Positions 11,919-25,500 of a stretch of 64,000 nt of DNA are shown here, in pieces (the stretch's first letter is position 1; every line of letters starts with the position of its first letter). Position numbers and translations under genes: made by a program. Source of the DNA: Breviolum minutum Mf 1.05b.01 (lineage: Eukaryota; Sar; Dinophyceae; Suessiales; Symbiodiniaceae). The DNA lies in the NCBI GenBank assembly GCA_000507305.1, contig DF239119.1, positions 72,696-136,695 of the forward strand, given 5' to 3'. The notes beneath the pieces were generated by a model. The model saw nothing but the letters and a program-made list of their open reading frames with translations, ran no database searches and was not told the origin of the DNA.

Positions 11919-14900
11919 CTGACGAGATCCAGCATCAATGTTTGGGATGTCACCACAAGAGGGGTTCATGTCAGGGATTTGAAGGTCAGGATTCAGGATC
12001 TTATTCATCCCACAGCATGGTGAAAGAAATCACCTAATGAACTGTTTTTTAACGCCAAATTTGGAATCCCTGAAACTTTCCCCAAAATATGGGATAATTG
12101 ATAAACTATGACAATTTCTGGTGATGCACTTGTACCACCGCCTACGTTGGTGATCGGTGCGGGATGTTTTTTTTCTTCTCAACCAGGCCTGAGCCAAACG
12201 TCTTTCCAGGTTGCGGACACCACCTGAAACTCAGTGAGGAACGCAACACTTAATTATCCAAGCAACAAAGAGGAGGAGTTCGACCCCGAACTGAGTCACA
12301 AAATGTGAAAACATACATCTGCATAGTGTAGATACATGTAGATACATATTGACATGGACAATAACAAAAATCATACCATTACAAAGAAGCTCATGAGTTC
12401 CAAAAATTTGGAGAACGATACACCTTGAACACTTTTTTTTGGCGAGGTGTTCCTCTCGTTTTCTTAAACTGGAAATTGTATTACCAAGCTGCTCTCAACC
12501 GTCCATTTGGTGATGAGTTCACGCAAGGCATCCATCGTCATTTCCAGTGCAGGTGGACCATCTGGGATGAAGGTTTCCACCGTGGGCCTGGGTTCATGGA
12601 AGACCCGCGACATCACCTGGGATGTAGAAAGCCTTGTAAAATAGTTGGATATAAACATGACAAACTACCTATCAACCGTATCATAAACATTTAGCTTGTA
12701 ATTCAAATTTCCAGAACTGTTAATGTTTCCATACATGTCTGAGGATGTTCCTCTCCTCTTTGGCATTGACATTGATACGGCACTTCATTCAATACAGGCA
12801 ATACTGATTCTTGTTATGCCAATCTATAGCATCATTTGCCTAGATTGTCTTTGCCCAAATATCACCCCCACACGACCCCAGCATGAACCACTCAAAACCA
12901 ACCAATAATCACAGGTTTGAGAGCTCATCACCATCAATACCCCTTGTATGAACTGTTTTGAAGTCATGATAAACCCTAATCCCTAGATACTATCATACCT
13001 GAGCTACAATCTACAAAAAACACAAAAGACTCTACAGTATTGACTCTAAATATACTGGTTGGTTCATAGGGATTCCCATAAGTTTAACAGGTGATTTCAT
13101 ACCCCTTGCTACCAAGCTTCATTTCCAGCTCCGGCAAGGGTTCGGGCGCCGGCTCCCGCACTTCGGCAGGGGTGCCCTGGTTTAGCCTGGCGGCTTCGGC
13201 TTCAGGATCTTTCTCCAAGCCATGTACACCTGGATACAGGGAGAGGATGGGTTGGTTGGTGGGGGAAGGTAGAGGTTCATTGGGGTTGGTTGTGGGTTGG
13301 ATGGGAAAAAAAGGACTTGTTTTTGGTTCATCTTTCCGGATTGTTGTCTCAGAATCCATCAAGTTTTTGTATAGTTGTGGCCTGGGAAAATGTCAGTAAT
13401 CTTCTCATAGATTTGTACTCATCGGAACAGCCGAGACACGCCGTTGCTTGGGCAACAAGTGGGTCATCGCAATGTGGACCTTCTCCTGCAGGGTCCAGGC
13501 AATTTCAAGTACACCTGTATACATTTCCCAGATGCTTTTTGCCCAAGTGGCTAAAAAAATCATGGAAGTGCTATATGTATTGCAATCGAACAGAGTTCAT
13601 AAGAGTTTTTGCAAAAACAATTTGAAGGGATATATAACGTGTTGTTTCCACCCTGTCCTCCATAGTGTAGCCGGAGAGTTCAATGATCTCAGCCACAAAA
13701 TTCCAAGGGATCCCGTCCCCAATACATGATGCTACATTGCCAATATAAAACACATATACAGTAGATACTGTACTTAAAAATCATGGGATCTTCTGGTGTG
13801 ACTAGAAAAAACTCGGGATTTCTTTTTGATTTTTTGTGTATTTCTGGTGGGTGGTAGATACATGTCAAGCTTTGTGCCTCCATTCGATCAAGCAAAGGTC
13901 GATCAATGGTGTCTAGTTGGTTGCAGGTGCAAAGGAACAACACCTGGCGAAGGGCAAGCGATAGCAAAGGCACAAACATTACCAAACATGTAGAAATAAT
14001 AGGTCCTATGTATCACAATCTTAAATCTTGACAAAGTGTTTCTGTAAAATGACAGTGACACAACCAAATTCTTTTTTGGCCGACCGAATGTTTCTAGGCA
14101 CGCCAATAAGAAAAACAATCAGGCCCATTTCATCCTTTTCCTTTTTGCATCCACAGAGAAAAAAACATACAACGCCCATACAAATATACAGCATCTCATG
14201 GCAAATTGCAAACCCATCGTGTTCGGATCCGCTTCGTTTCGCTTCGTTTTTCGCCTTTGAGAGGTCAAAGGGAGTGTTGATGTAATGGTCCTGAAATCAA
14301 CAGAGTTGCACCTTGAAATCACATCAAATCAAATGGCAAACCCTTTGTAGAAACAACATCATATATCACATATATTATCAAGAAATGATCATAATCATAG
14401 ATGATCCCTTCCAAAGGATTCAACGGAATCCTTAAACAACATCATATAGTCATCCACAATCAGAGATATATGACATTACACATTATGACGTCGATGTTTT
14501 TCGGAGAGGCGTCCTTGAAGGTATGGTTCTGCTCTGGATCTAAGAGTTCCAACATGGCCCCGGAGGGATTAAACATCGCGTTGCGAGTGAGTTTGTCGAT
14601 CTCGTCCAGCAGAATCACAGGATTATTCACCTTGAGGGAAGGATGTCATTGGATGTTGGTTTTGGTCAACTTGGATCCAAAGTTGAATCATTCACATCTA
14701 ATAGTACAACTTGGTTTATAGACTTTGGAAACTGCTCAGCTATGCACAAAGAAATGACATCGTCATCATCATCATCATCATCATCATCATCAACATAACA
14801 GCTATAATAAGACAATCCATCTTCCCCATGCCTCCAGAATTTCAACCAACCCATTTTTTGTTTCGACTTCTTCCCCCACCTGCAAGGTCGCCAAGGCTTG

Positions 14901-16560
14901 CATAATGGCACCCGGCATACTGCCAATGTAGGTCCGCCTATGCCCCCGAATCTCGGCTTCATCACGAACACCTGGAGATGGAAGGCCAAACAAAATAGCA
15001 CACGACCATGTAATGTTTTTGATGGTATGTGTAAAGATATCTAAATATGTATATATATAGTCATTTAATATAGTTGATGTACCAAAAATTAGTATAGCTT
15101 AAAATGATTAAACAGTAACAGTACATCTATCGTGAAACCCATTTATGCCCCTACATTTACAGCTTGTTTTTTCAAGGTCTTATTAAAAAAACAACGGTAT
15201 TTCTTTGGCACCACATCTTTACGTCACCTCCCTTCAACACCCCCCCGACCTCCCAAGGCGATACGATGAAACTTTCGATTCAAGGCTTTGGCCACGGAGC
15301 GGCCCAAGGATGTTTTGCCCACCTGGCGTGAAGGGAAGGGTACCGTTTCCCGAAAAAAAAACTTGCCATTGTAGAAGATGAATTTGATTTCTCATGTTGA
15401 TCCGATGTTTTTTGTTGGGTGTAAATTCGAAAAACAAACAAACATATCTGGCCATGTCTGCCAAAAAGGGGTGGGAATGAAACAAACAAAAGGGGGGAAC
15501 ATTCATGTGAAGGTGCTGGTCCCTTGGTTAGAGTCCTTTGTGTCTACTGGCTTTGAATGTCATACATGAGAACGAACAAATCAACACATACTCCAGACAT
15601 TCAAGGCGGCAAGACTTTGCGGATTAACATATACAAATGATCTGAAAGAGGTATCACCTATGGTGTAAAATTAGAAGATACCGATGGATAGAATCAGCAC
15701 AAAGCCAACTGGCTCAATTTTGATGACAGTTGATGGATTTTGAGCAATTTACGAGAACATTCCCAGAACTTCCATCTGAAAATGGAAAAAACACGCTGAG
15801 GTTCCCTACACCAGGAGGTCCATGAAGACACAAGATGGGTCCCTTCATGTCCTTAGCACTTCTGGAAATGGACATATACATTGTATAGAAAGATATCTAA
15901 TGTCCAAGGCAAAGTATGGCCATCTTTCCCCCCACAAAGCGATGATTGATTAGTCACAAAGAAAGTCATACCAGTATGTAAATTGTACACATGAACATTG
16001 CTAAGCAATCTTGAAACAAAACGGTATCGTGGAAAGGCCAATCTGTCAGCTTTTAACATGCTTTTAATCATAATATTCAATAGTGCATCAAAGATCGGCA
16101 ATCTTGGCAATGTTCACCATTTTCAAACCACCTCACAACCTCATCATCTGGCTATGTCTCAAAATGATTGGAGCCCAAACTGCACTTGCCAATACCAAAA
16201 AAACATGAACAAAACATTGAACCATTCCCTTATCCACTATTTTTTGGGGGGAGGGAAAGGGGAAGGATTCCTTGAGGCCAATGCTTTCCCCAAGATCTTC
16301 ATGTTACCATCCAAGGAGCTCGACGCATCTTTTGCACCGCCAAGAATTCTAAAATGCGCCTCTTCACCTTCTCAAGGCCATAGTGGTCCTATCCCACTGG
16401 CAGGCAACTCAAGGTTGCTGAACCATAGCTGTTAGCCGCTGTTGCCATTGTTTTGTTTTGTTTTTTCTACATAGATTCTGCATCTTTTCTTGCTATTTAT
16501 GATTATCTGTAATTATATGATATTATATGTACGTATTATAATTTATATTTTTGCAACTGT

Positions 16561-16606
<46 letters not shown>

Positions 16607-19600
16607 ACTGCAGTCATTGTAATGACCACTAAAGGCCCGTGTATTGATCTCTGTCGCAGGAAGTTTGGACTTTTGACAAATGGTACTCTCAACTACCCAA
16701 CATCACACTGAGAAACCACCAAATCGAACAAAATGGTCCATGAAGGGCTCAAATTAGACACAAGGTGATAGCCAAATAGGAAACTATTCATTCAGAGTAT
16801 CCAAAATTTGAAGAAACTTCCACTGTTGGTCCTTCTCCAAAATGCTCTGAGCAGTGTTGAGATCTAAATCGTCCTCAGGTTGAACGGAATGTGGAATTCT
16901 TTCTGACTTGAGGTGATTTGGCGGATACACAATGATACACCACATGCTTTTATGGTTTAAAATGACGGGATGATTGCGGCTTTTTCTGGATAATTCTGGA
17001 TGAGAGTGTCAAAACAATATATACTCTCCCAAAACAACTAACATTGCAAACCACAAAGTCTTTTTAAAGCTGCCTTTCCTGTTCCAGTGGGGTTTCCAGC
17101 CATTTGTTTTCTGAGAGAACCTGCCAAGTGACCTGTGAGCTCACCGCCCAAGGTAAACCGGCCAGGGTCTCCTGAAAGCACTGTGGATGTGTGAAGGTGT
17201 GTTGCCTTCAATGACATCACTTGCCAATGATCAAACATTATTTCCATTAAGATCCAGGTGATGACCATCATGATCATGATCATGATGATATATACGTATT
17301 GATATATCATGATCATCACACTTGAAGATCGCCACATATTACTTAATGAATTGCTACTATCCTGGACTCAGCCATATGCCATCGAAACGGCTTCAATCTC
17401 TAAGGTGTGCACCAAATAGCTTCGGCACACCGAGTGCTCGGGATGATGCGGCTGGATGTTTTGCAAACGCCTCCCGTGGAGCTGAGGTGAAACTCCAGTT
17501 TAAGTGGAGTAGCAGTTGGTATGGTTACATTGATCAGTATTGATCATGGGTTAACGACCCAGCTTATCCACTACAAAGGAATTTCAAAGCATCATCATCT
17601 AATCTTCAACTACAACTTCAAGCACTATCACTGTCACTAACTCGTGTAGTTTCATATTCACAAAAAATGATTGAAAGGACTTCTCTACAATTGCCTTCAT
17701 ATCATCGAATTAAATTCAACCACATCACACGTACTGAGCATAACATATCTATACACATCCCCACAAAGCAGCAGCTCCACCGGAAGGGGACATCATCTAA
17801 CACCATTCGAGCCTCAGTTCCCGTTGTGCGATCTTCTCCGCGTCAGGGCTCAGTTGAGCTTTTTTCAAGGCCTGCTTGGAGCCAACGAAGCCAAAGAAAA
17901 TGTCCGTTTTGACTCACTTTCACTTTGGTAAAACGGATGTGTTTCATGGTGAAAATGCATTAATTAAACAATTGAGGAAGACCAAAGCCTTTGTTCAACT
18001 GATTGTTTTTTGGCCATTTGCTTAGAATGTAAGGACCTGCAATTCCGATATCTGCAGCCGTTTCCACGGGATGAAGCATCCAGCCTCACGAAGGGTAGCA
18101 ACCTGATCTTCTTCTCCCTCATCATCAGCAAAGCCATGCACTTCTGGCGATGCTGCGATGGCTTTGAGGCAAATAAGGATTCTCAAATCGATGGTGCCAA
18201 AATAGCCTATGCCTAACCACTAATCACTAACAGTCATGTTGATTCAAAGTTTAATTGATTCAACAAACATCAAAAAACAACTCCCCTCCAAAGAAGCCAA
18301 CGTCTAAACAAAAAAACATACGAAAATCATCGAAAATCAAAACATCATTCCCGTCCACCCTCCACCCTCCCATCACGCCGCCTTCATCCGACTCCGAGTC
18401 GCTGGCGCGGCTGCCGCGCTCATCGGGGCGGAGCTTACGCATCTCGCGGTAGAGGTCCTGCAGCTGACGCCTGGCACGACTCCCGTGGAGGTTGTAGTCA
18501 TTTGTTGTTTTCTTTTCCCAGGAGGGGTTGGATGAGGCATGTGTTTTCATGGTTTTATTGCGGAAACATCATTCATTCTGCATTTGTTGAAATCTAGGAG
18601 ATGATGATTTTGATTGACTCTTATAAAATCAGTTTGGATTCACTTGCTTGTCGCCTGTTCCCTTTGATCTTGTTTTCACTACTGAGATGGAAAGTATTCA
18701 ATTCATCATAATTTTCACCATGGCAAAACTTAGACAACTGGATGATAAGATCTCCATCAAATAAACTCCAGCAACATTTCCCCCAAAATAAACGCAAAAC
18801 CATGTGGAACCGCACCTTAAAACGGTTTCACGTAGTTCCTCGCTGGAGCGACGTTGCACCTGGGTGACATCATAAAAAGCTTGGCTTTCGTGATTGTAAG
18901 AAAGCAAACACCATGAACTCCTATAAAATTTACGAATGTTTCATTGATGCAATATTAGATGGGTACTGATGGGTCTCAACCTATTTCATTGTTTCAGCAT
19001 GTTTCACCATGACTCCGTTTTGAAGCACCTGATCTGAGATCTTTTTGGACAAATGCTGCACTTCTGACACTTGCTCAACCTGGCGAGTGAAACTGAGGAG
19101 CTGATTGAAGTGCTGGATGATTCTGAAAGACAGCCCTCACCCAAAACAAAACGTTTCGGAAATTTCGAATATCTATCTCCCTAACATAAAAAAAACTCTA
19201 TTGCATCACATATATATCATATAGTATATAGATATACTATCTATAATACTACAAACCTTAAATGCAGTATACATCATATTATACTCAATATGTAAAGGAT
19301 TGAAGAGATACCAGTTCTTTATAGCACCAATCTTCCGTCTTCCCGTCATTTCCCCACCAACTTCATCACCAGCTCCAAACGAGGCTTGAGGAGGTTGGCG
19401 TCCAGCACCTCTGGCGAGGCGTCAAGGTACGACTGAAAACACTGAACATAGAAAACCCGTCTTTGTATATTAATATATAATGTGTATATATATATATATA
19501 TACATGTATGTATATATTCATGTATTCTTTAATATACACTTGAGTTTTGAGAACATCTGGAGTAGATCTTAACAGATTTTCTTTGCAATCAACTCTTATG

Positions 19601-22214
19601 AGATCTTCACAAGCTGTATAGATAAACAAGATACATATTACAAATACATACACTTACTGTATATATAGTTGACACAAACAGTTTGAAACGTTTTCAAACC
19701 TTTAAATACCAAGATTGTTGTTAAGACTCCCACCTGTTGTCGCTCCTCCACTGACAGTTGTGGCAAAGTGGCGGCCACCATGTCAGCCATCACCGATGGT
19801 GATCCAGGCCAACGTGCCTTCAGCCAAAAGATACAGATCTTAAAGACAAACGGGTCTTCCAATGGAAAGTGCTTGCTGGATCCAATGGAAACTATATATA
19901 AATGTAACGCAACTTTTTTTCGAAACTTCCAATTTGAAGCCAGAAACCTTCTTGGTATTCCCGAAGATGTTGCGAAGGGCTCTCGAGACTCCCTCTTCCT
20001 GGAAACGAATGGATGAAACCACACCTGGGAACTTCATGTCCTATAGATATTGGATGATATTGGCAACATCTTACGCAGATTTCCAAGAAAAAAACACCAC
20101 TTTCATCATTAACACATCAATACCTCCAGCTTCCAGCAAACATCCAAGGCTACACAATTCATGTCACTATAACATGTTTTTTAATTCCAAGATATCTATC
20201 ATTAGCAAATTCCAAAAATGAAATCTTGACATCCATGGCCCAATTTTCCGCAAACCTGCTTCCCAGCATTGGTCGCAAAAAAGTCTTGCATCGATTGTTG
20301 CAATTTTTGGACCAAGTTCTTCACTTCCTGCGGGACATCATCGACCGACAGAGCAGGTTTCACCAACAGTGAGACATTTGGCTCCCTTGATGTGTGAAAA
20401 CTTCCTTGTCATGGCATAATGGTGTACTGTCGTAATTAATGTAAAATATATGTATAATTACACACCATGTATCTTGATTTTATGATGATATCATAAAATT
20501 TCAGCCTCTTTGAGATTGAAAAATCAACGAAAAAAAACAGCAACAAGCCAGATTCCAATGACACACCTGACTTCCCTCTGCAGGATCTCGATCTTCCAGT
20601 AGCCGGATCGTTGCCACATGGAAGGGCCGCGTCTGTGTGAATTCCTCCACCTTTGGTGCACAACTGCCGAACGTTCTCGCATGTCCACCAACCCTACCTT
20701 GACATCTACCCTCATCTGACCACACACGTTTAAATCGGAAGAGTCGCAATACGGGGCGTATTAAAAGAGTGTGTTTCCTTTGTTTCAACAAAAAATACAA
20801 CAATATATAAATAATAAACAATAATTACAAGCAACACATAGATGCACATAGGCTTTCATATTGCTTTCATCCATCCATCCCTGACTCCATCTTCCATGTT
20901 TCCATGGTGACTTAATTGAACTTGAACTTCCAAAAACCCATCTCCCCTCCTTTGGTTGATTCCAACGGAATTGCCCTTCCATGGCCAACGAGATCACCGT
21001 GGTTTCCAAATCTCCAAGCCTCGTTGGAAATGGATGGAAGTGGATGGAACTTGTAGTGAAATTTTCATACGTTACTAGTTGGTGGTTTCAACCCATCTGA
21101 AAAAATATTAGTCAAAATGGGAATCTTCCCCAAGTAGGGATGAACATGAAACATATTTGAAACCACCACATAGGTTATTAAAACATCATTCCAAACTCCG
21201 GTTTTCAGTTTATCTACTGTAGCCACCTTTGTTTGCAGCAAAGTCACTTGGTGGTATTTTGCTGGTGTGACGCGATTCGGCACCAGGTACCCGTCCTAGG
21301 ATTACACGGATGTGTGATCTAACCACATTTCAAGACCTCTCTGAATATTTGGCAACAATCGAATTCCAGTGACTCTACAAATCCAACAAAAACCTTGACA
21401 TCAATCAATCTTCTACATGACATTTTTCGTGAAGAACACATATCTTCAAAAAGCTGTAACTGGAGTCATCTGGAGTCGATCGTCACTTCCAAGATTCCGA
21501 TAGAAATGGTTGCTGGAGTTGCTGGTCTTCTCATCTACCGTCAGAACTCCGACATGAGTTCCTCATTGAGAAAAAAACCGACCATGAATCATTCCATGTG
21601 GTGAATGTGGTGAGTTTCATATTGAAACACCCAATACATCACTAGTCTATTTCGATTGAGTCTACTGGTACTTGTGCAAGTAGATGAGGGTTCATGAATC
21701 GTAATAATACTCATAAACAAGTGATTTCCTCTCATTCTCAACTTTTGCTACACCAAGCAGGAAACAACCCTCTATCTACTTCAGAAAAACAATTAGTATC
21801 TCCAACACTTGAACTGGAACTTGGCGATAGGGGCCCTGGGTTTTGTTGCATTGAAACAGAAAGCTTTTGGCAACACTCAAACAAAGAATGCGAAGTCATG
21901 ATGTATAACTACTTGTCTGAACGTGTATGAATCCATGATGAATAATTTTTATGATTTGTATGATCTGGTATGTGTAACTTCTTTTTAATGAACATATGTC
22001 ATGGGTGTGTGCCCAAAAATAACACCTATCAATCATGAAAGTCTCCTGTTTCATATGCAATCTTAATCAATTTTGTCCTGAAGAAACCAAGCTTCTGTTG
22101 TGTTTCTCGCAAAAGTCACACAATTCTGAGAATGTATCAGGTGACACGGTGATGCTGGTGCGTATCGCCGGGAAGATAACCTCGTTGACTCGATGCGGGG
22201 TAAGGCAAGGAACC
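8072..22214 (-). CDS. Lon protease, peroxisomal LONP2-like
   Basis: This is an ATP-dependent serine protease of the AAA+ class that degrades misfolded or oxidised matrix proteins. I joined 36 exons totalling about 860 codons, with one short N-domain segment probably missing. Read in order they give the LAN substrate-binding domain, the AAA+ module and the Ser/Lys protease domain. Landmarks are GPPGVGKTS (Walker A), VILLDEID (Walker B), PKDGPSAG with the catalytic Ser, and [14 protein letters not shown] with the catalytic Lys at an exon end. Several segments resemble peroxisomal LONP2 more than mitochondrial LONP1: [19 protein letters not shown], and an acidic linker between the N domain and AAA+. 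The last exon reads [13 protein letters not shown] and runs to a stop at 8072 ending PRRLD, without an SKL-type peroxisomal signal. The first exon and start were not found. Donors are about 15 GT, 12 GC and 6-7 GA; almost all joins keep phase. Confidence 0.93.
11187..11256. repeat. Perfect-like hairpin in Lon intron
   Basis: The arms are ATGCTCCATGTATGGAATGT at 11187 onward and its near-perfect reverse complement ending at 11256, each about 25 bases, with a loop of about 20 bases. It lies in the intron between exons 11508-11390 and 11126-11024. It could be a small foldback element or a stem-loop in the pre-mRNA; I see no mature-miRNA evidence. Confidence 0.6.
12189..17171 (-). CDS. Lon exons: AAA+ ATPase module
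   Basis: Exons in order: 17171-17133 ([13 protein letters not shown]), 16873-16832, 16388-16327 ([18 protein letters not shown]), 15861-15810 ([12 protein letters not shown]), 15322-15250 ([18 protein letters not shown]), 14971-14880 ([19 protein letters not shown]), 14630-14514 (Walker [12 protein letters not shown]), 14290-14255 ([12 protein letters not shown]), 13943-13878 ([20 protein letters not shown]), 13687-13652 ([12 protein letters not shown]), 13479-13440 ([13 protein letters not shown]), 13229-13121, 12587-12493 ([12 protein letters not shown]) and 12223-12189 ([11 protein letters not shown], sensor 2). All joins keep phase. Walker A is split by an intron between GPPG and VGKTS. 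ATP binding and hydrolysis residues look intact, so the unfoldase should be active. Confidence 0.93.
14764..14792. repeat. (ATC)n microsatellite
   Basis: About ten uninterrupted ATC units lie in the Lon intron between exons 14971-14880 and 14630-14514. Long poly-Asp or poly-Ile frames read through it are artefacts. Confidence 0.95.
16561..16606. repeat. (TGA)n microsatellite
   Basis: About fifteen uninterrupted TGA units lie in the intron between Lon exons 16832 and 16388. It is the same trinucleotide, on the other strand, as the tracts at 14764 and 34431. Confidence 0.95.
17255..17318. repeat. Palindromic GATCATGA-rich segment
   Basis: The segment around 17266-17313 reads as GATCATGATGATATATA, a short centre, then TTGATATATCATGATC, an inverted repeat of about 18 bases per arm with flanking TGATCA repeats. 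It lies in the Lon intron upstream of the ETLAGLPW exon. It would form a cruciform or RNA hairpin; function unknown. Confidence 0.5.
17413..22214 (-). CDS. Lon exons: N-terminal domain and helical linker
   Basis: Exons in order: 22214-22139 ([17 protein letters not shown], the first strand of the LAN domain), 21019-20966 ([13 protein letters not shown]), 20650-20567 ([20 protein letters not shown]), 20385-20263 ([19 protein letters not shown]), 19817-19734 ([18 protein letters not shown]), 19432-19362 ([19 protein letters not shown]), 19122-19029 ([17 protein letters not shown]), 18859-18816, 18470-18382 (acidic, SDSESDE), 18143-18085 ([15 protein letters not shown]), 17871-17813 ([19 protein letters not shown]) and 17470-17413 ([14 protein letters not shown]). 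They follow the order of the Lon family. A further segment at 21290-21245 ([11 protein letters not shown]) may fill the one gap. The acidic insert before ALKKAQ is typical of LONP2. Boundaries in the first two exons are the least certain. Confidence 0.85.
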
Positions 22215-22501
22215 CTGAACATTCACGTCATTTCAACGTGATGTATTTCCGAATTGAAGCATTTCCGAATCGTGAAACTCTGGTGACCTGAAATTGTTTT
22301 CTCTTGTATCTAACGTATAATATAATACTATAGACTATAGACATAGATAGACATAGTTACTATAAGCTCCTATGGCTTAACAGCTCTGCCTTCAACAACC
22401 AACAAAAACAGCAATGTCATTGACCAAGCTAAATCAAATGGAACGGTGTGTCGTCTTACATTTCACATTGTTTCGTCATCTTTCATCAAATTGCACCCCA
22501 C

Positions 22502-25500
22502 CTGCTGTTTGAGGGCCAAAACAAAAACATCCTTCCGGATGGCAGCGTCCATGGCAACAGGTTGGCGAAGGGAAGCCGCGATACTTAAGACAATCTGATG
22601 TGTCGGGAGGTCAGGTTTGGATTTGTCATGTTGGTAATATGTTGGTGACAAATGCTTCGGAAATTGCTTACGTGGTGTAAGCTATCAGTCAAACTTGCAT
22701 TTAAAAGTGTGAAACACGTTAGATGATGTTGGTCTGAAGGGGCTACTGCAATTATTTAGTTATGGAAGGTGTGTAAATCTTGAACCGGTGGTTACCAACA
22801 TAGAACCCCAACAACATCTCACACCAAGCAAAGAACCGAGGACCAACAGCCTCCAACGAATCTTTAAGCAACGCTTCATCATCCATCATAGTTGCATTCA
22901 AACTGCAATCGTATTGGACCTGCAAATCTTTCAAAATGCAACCATGGCACACAGGATACTGTGAACTTGTCCACTTCGCACACGTTCTGCCATTTTCAAG
23001 TGAGCTGTGTAGAGTCTGGAAAAGACAATTTCAACTGTGATTGTTATCCTTCCCATTTACCCATCACATCTCACAGACTTTGAATTTCTCTATATATAGC
23101 ACTCCAAGCTCCGCTGACGAGTAGATCAATAGACACCTTGTGGAACTGTGAAATCATGGACACAAACTCGTCAAAGTGCCATGATGGTGATTGCATTGTC
23201 GCAACCCTGATTTCACAGTCCTTCAATCCAAATTCTCGTGCACTCCCGGCAGCAGCCGTGGTCCGAATTCTGACATTCCTGGCACATGCAACTTTGTCCC
23301 GGTGAACGAATCTCAAGTTGAAAGAGCACACAATTTCGACCACATTACCAAATATTACCACTGTTCTACAAAACCATTCCTTTCACAATGCTTCGTTGTG
23401 ATTCTTTGCAGCATAGAAGCACCTAAAGCTGCAAACAATGTATACACAACTAATAGATGATAAGAGCCAAGAAAGTTGCCAAACCGATGTAAACAACTTT
23501 CATGCAACCAGCTTTTCCACAGCAGAAATCAGTTTTCTGGGAGATTTTCCAAATCACAGCGGATGGACTTGGTGACCTGGTGGTCCAAAACTTGATCCAC
23601 CAAACAATCAACACCAAATTTACGCAAAAAAACCATCCGAAGACCTTGCAATTGAGGAAAAAGGAGGAAAGAAAATTCAAAACAAAACAAAACAAAACAA
23701 CAATGAAGCGAATAGAGTACAACAGCATCCAAACAGCATCAAATAATAAACCATTTACGAATCACCCATCGCCTATCTTTACCTCACTTGTCTGCTTGGC
23801 ATGGCCACCTGAAATACCACGCGCTCCGGCAGTGGCAAATTCGAAAGACCTCAACTCTGAAACGAGTTGGTTTATGAGTTGAATTGAGGCTTTGATGAAA
23901 AAAACTGAATTGACATAGTCTGACTCTTCCTTTTAAAATCTATATGATAGCTTAATAGATTCTTAATATGTTCTAATAATATGATGTAATATGATCCATC
24001 TAGCCGCTTGTTGTATGAATTGACTATGACACCTCACATCTTCAAGATTCTTCAAGGCCCCCTCTGTCGAATCATATTCATCTATATTCATCTATCATTT
24101 CTGCCACAATTGCCTGCAGCCAATCCAAAGCATCTCAGCTCCCCAACAAATCTTGCATTGAAAGGTGGGCACCTCGATGGAAGGCTGAAACACAAACTTC
24201 ACAAATCTGGGAAAATCATGAACAAAATGTTGATTTGATCTCACGTTTTTGCAAAAAATCAGCAGAAAAGTGAGTTTGGAACCAAAATTTGGAATATCGA
24301 ACTCAATTTGACATCTTTTGATTTGAAAATTGTCCAACTAGTTTGTCACCTTGAACTGTAGATCATTAAAAAACATGGGTTAAAACCACATGGGATCCAT
24401 CTTGATTCCGCAGGCAACAGATCCAATCCGAGGTCGGCACAGGGCCGGCAACCATTCCAATTGCATTTAGTTGGACAGCATCACCAACCTATCATCACAA
24501 TGTGATCAGTTTCATCCTTTCACCCCAGGTCATTTGATCGTATTTGATCCGTTGAATGCATAAAAAATGCGACTTTTTCAGCCTTCAGCATCCAAAAGTA
24601 AATGCCATGCATCCATCCAAAAGTTAGCTTTCTTCCAAAAGTTCGCAAGATCTCATGTCTCACGGAGTTTGTTTGACATCTCATGGATCAAAGAACAAAT
24701 GTTCATGTTCCTTGCTGGTTGTTACTGGGTCTTCTGTTGTCAGGTGCAACACGCCTGACGAACAAGCTCTCTCCGCCTGGAGTGGAAAGCATGCTGACGA
24801 ACACACATCCAAGTGCTGTTTTGGTATGCGCATCCTCAGCAAACTATATGACAGTTTTCTATCAATTTCTGAATGAGGCTGTATGTATTTGGAAACAACA
24901 GATTCCCGGATGGACCCCAATTCGATATGGAATTGCTTTCCAGAAATTGCACGATTTTGCAGATCTCCCAATGTGCCTTTGCGGGACTAATCCAGTCGTC
25001 ATCACAATCCTTCCAAGGCTGTCAGCCCAAAACGGAATGTAGACAAATCATACCCATGGCCTTCAACCATTGCAACATCAGGCTTTGTTTTTTCCACAAA
25101 TTTTATATATCAAATCATGGGTTCCAAGAAACATCACGAAACATCAGCTCGATCATTTAACTGAATGTTTGGCGTTTTTCTTTCCAAACAAACCATTATC
25201 CATTCAGGTTTGGTGCCTGGGTAATGCCACTTGTGTTGTCGTCAACGGCACATGCACAGGCACTGCAGGAGGCGCTGGAGTAACGACCTGCAAATGAACA
25301 GATTTCTTTGACCAGATTTCTTGACGTTTCTTCTGATTACCAACGAAAAATGGTGAATTTTGTTGGCCAAACAAAAAAACGTGCCTTGGTTTGGAAAGAA
25401 CGTGAGAGATCTTGGGAAGCACTTGCAAAATCTTGGTATGTTATATGTTCTAAAGAAGATGTGACATGGAAGGTCTTCCTGAAAGCACTTTGGATGTACA

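Noticed and set aside
22502..22583. Exon MDAAIRKDVFVLALKQQ as part of the Lon N domain
   Set aside because: It resembles the LAN helix, but it lies upstream of the exon that carries the first LAN strand (22214-22139), which is the wrong order. I moved it to the preceding unidentified gene.
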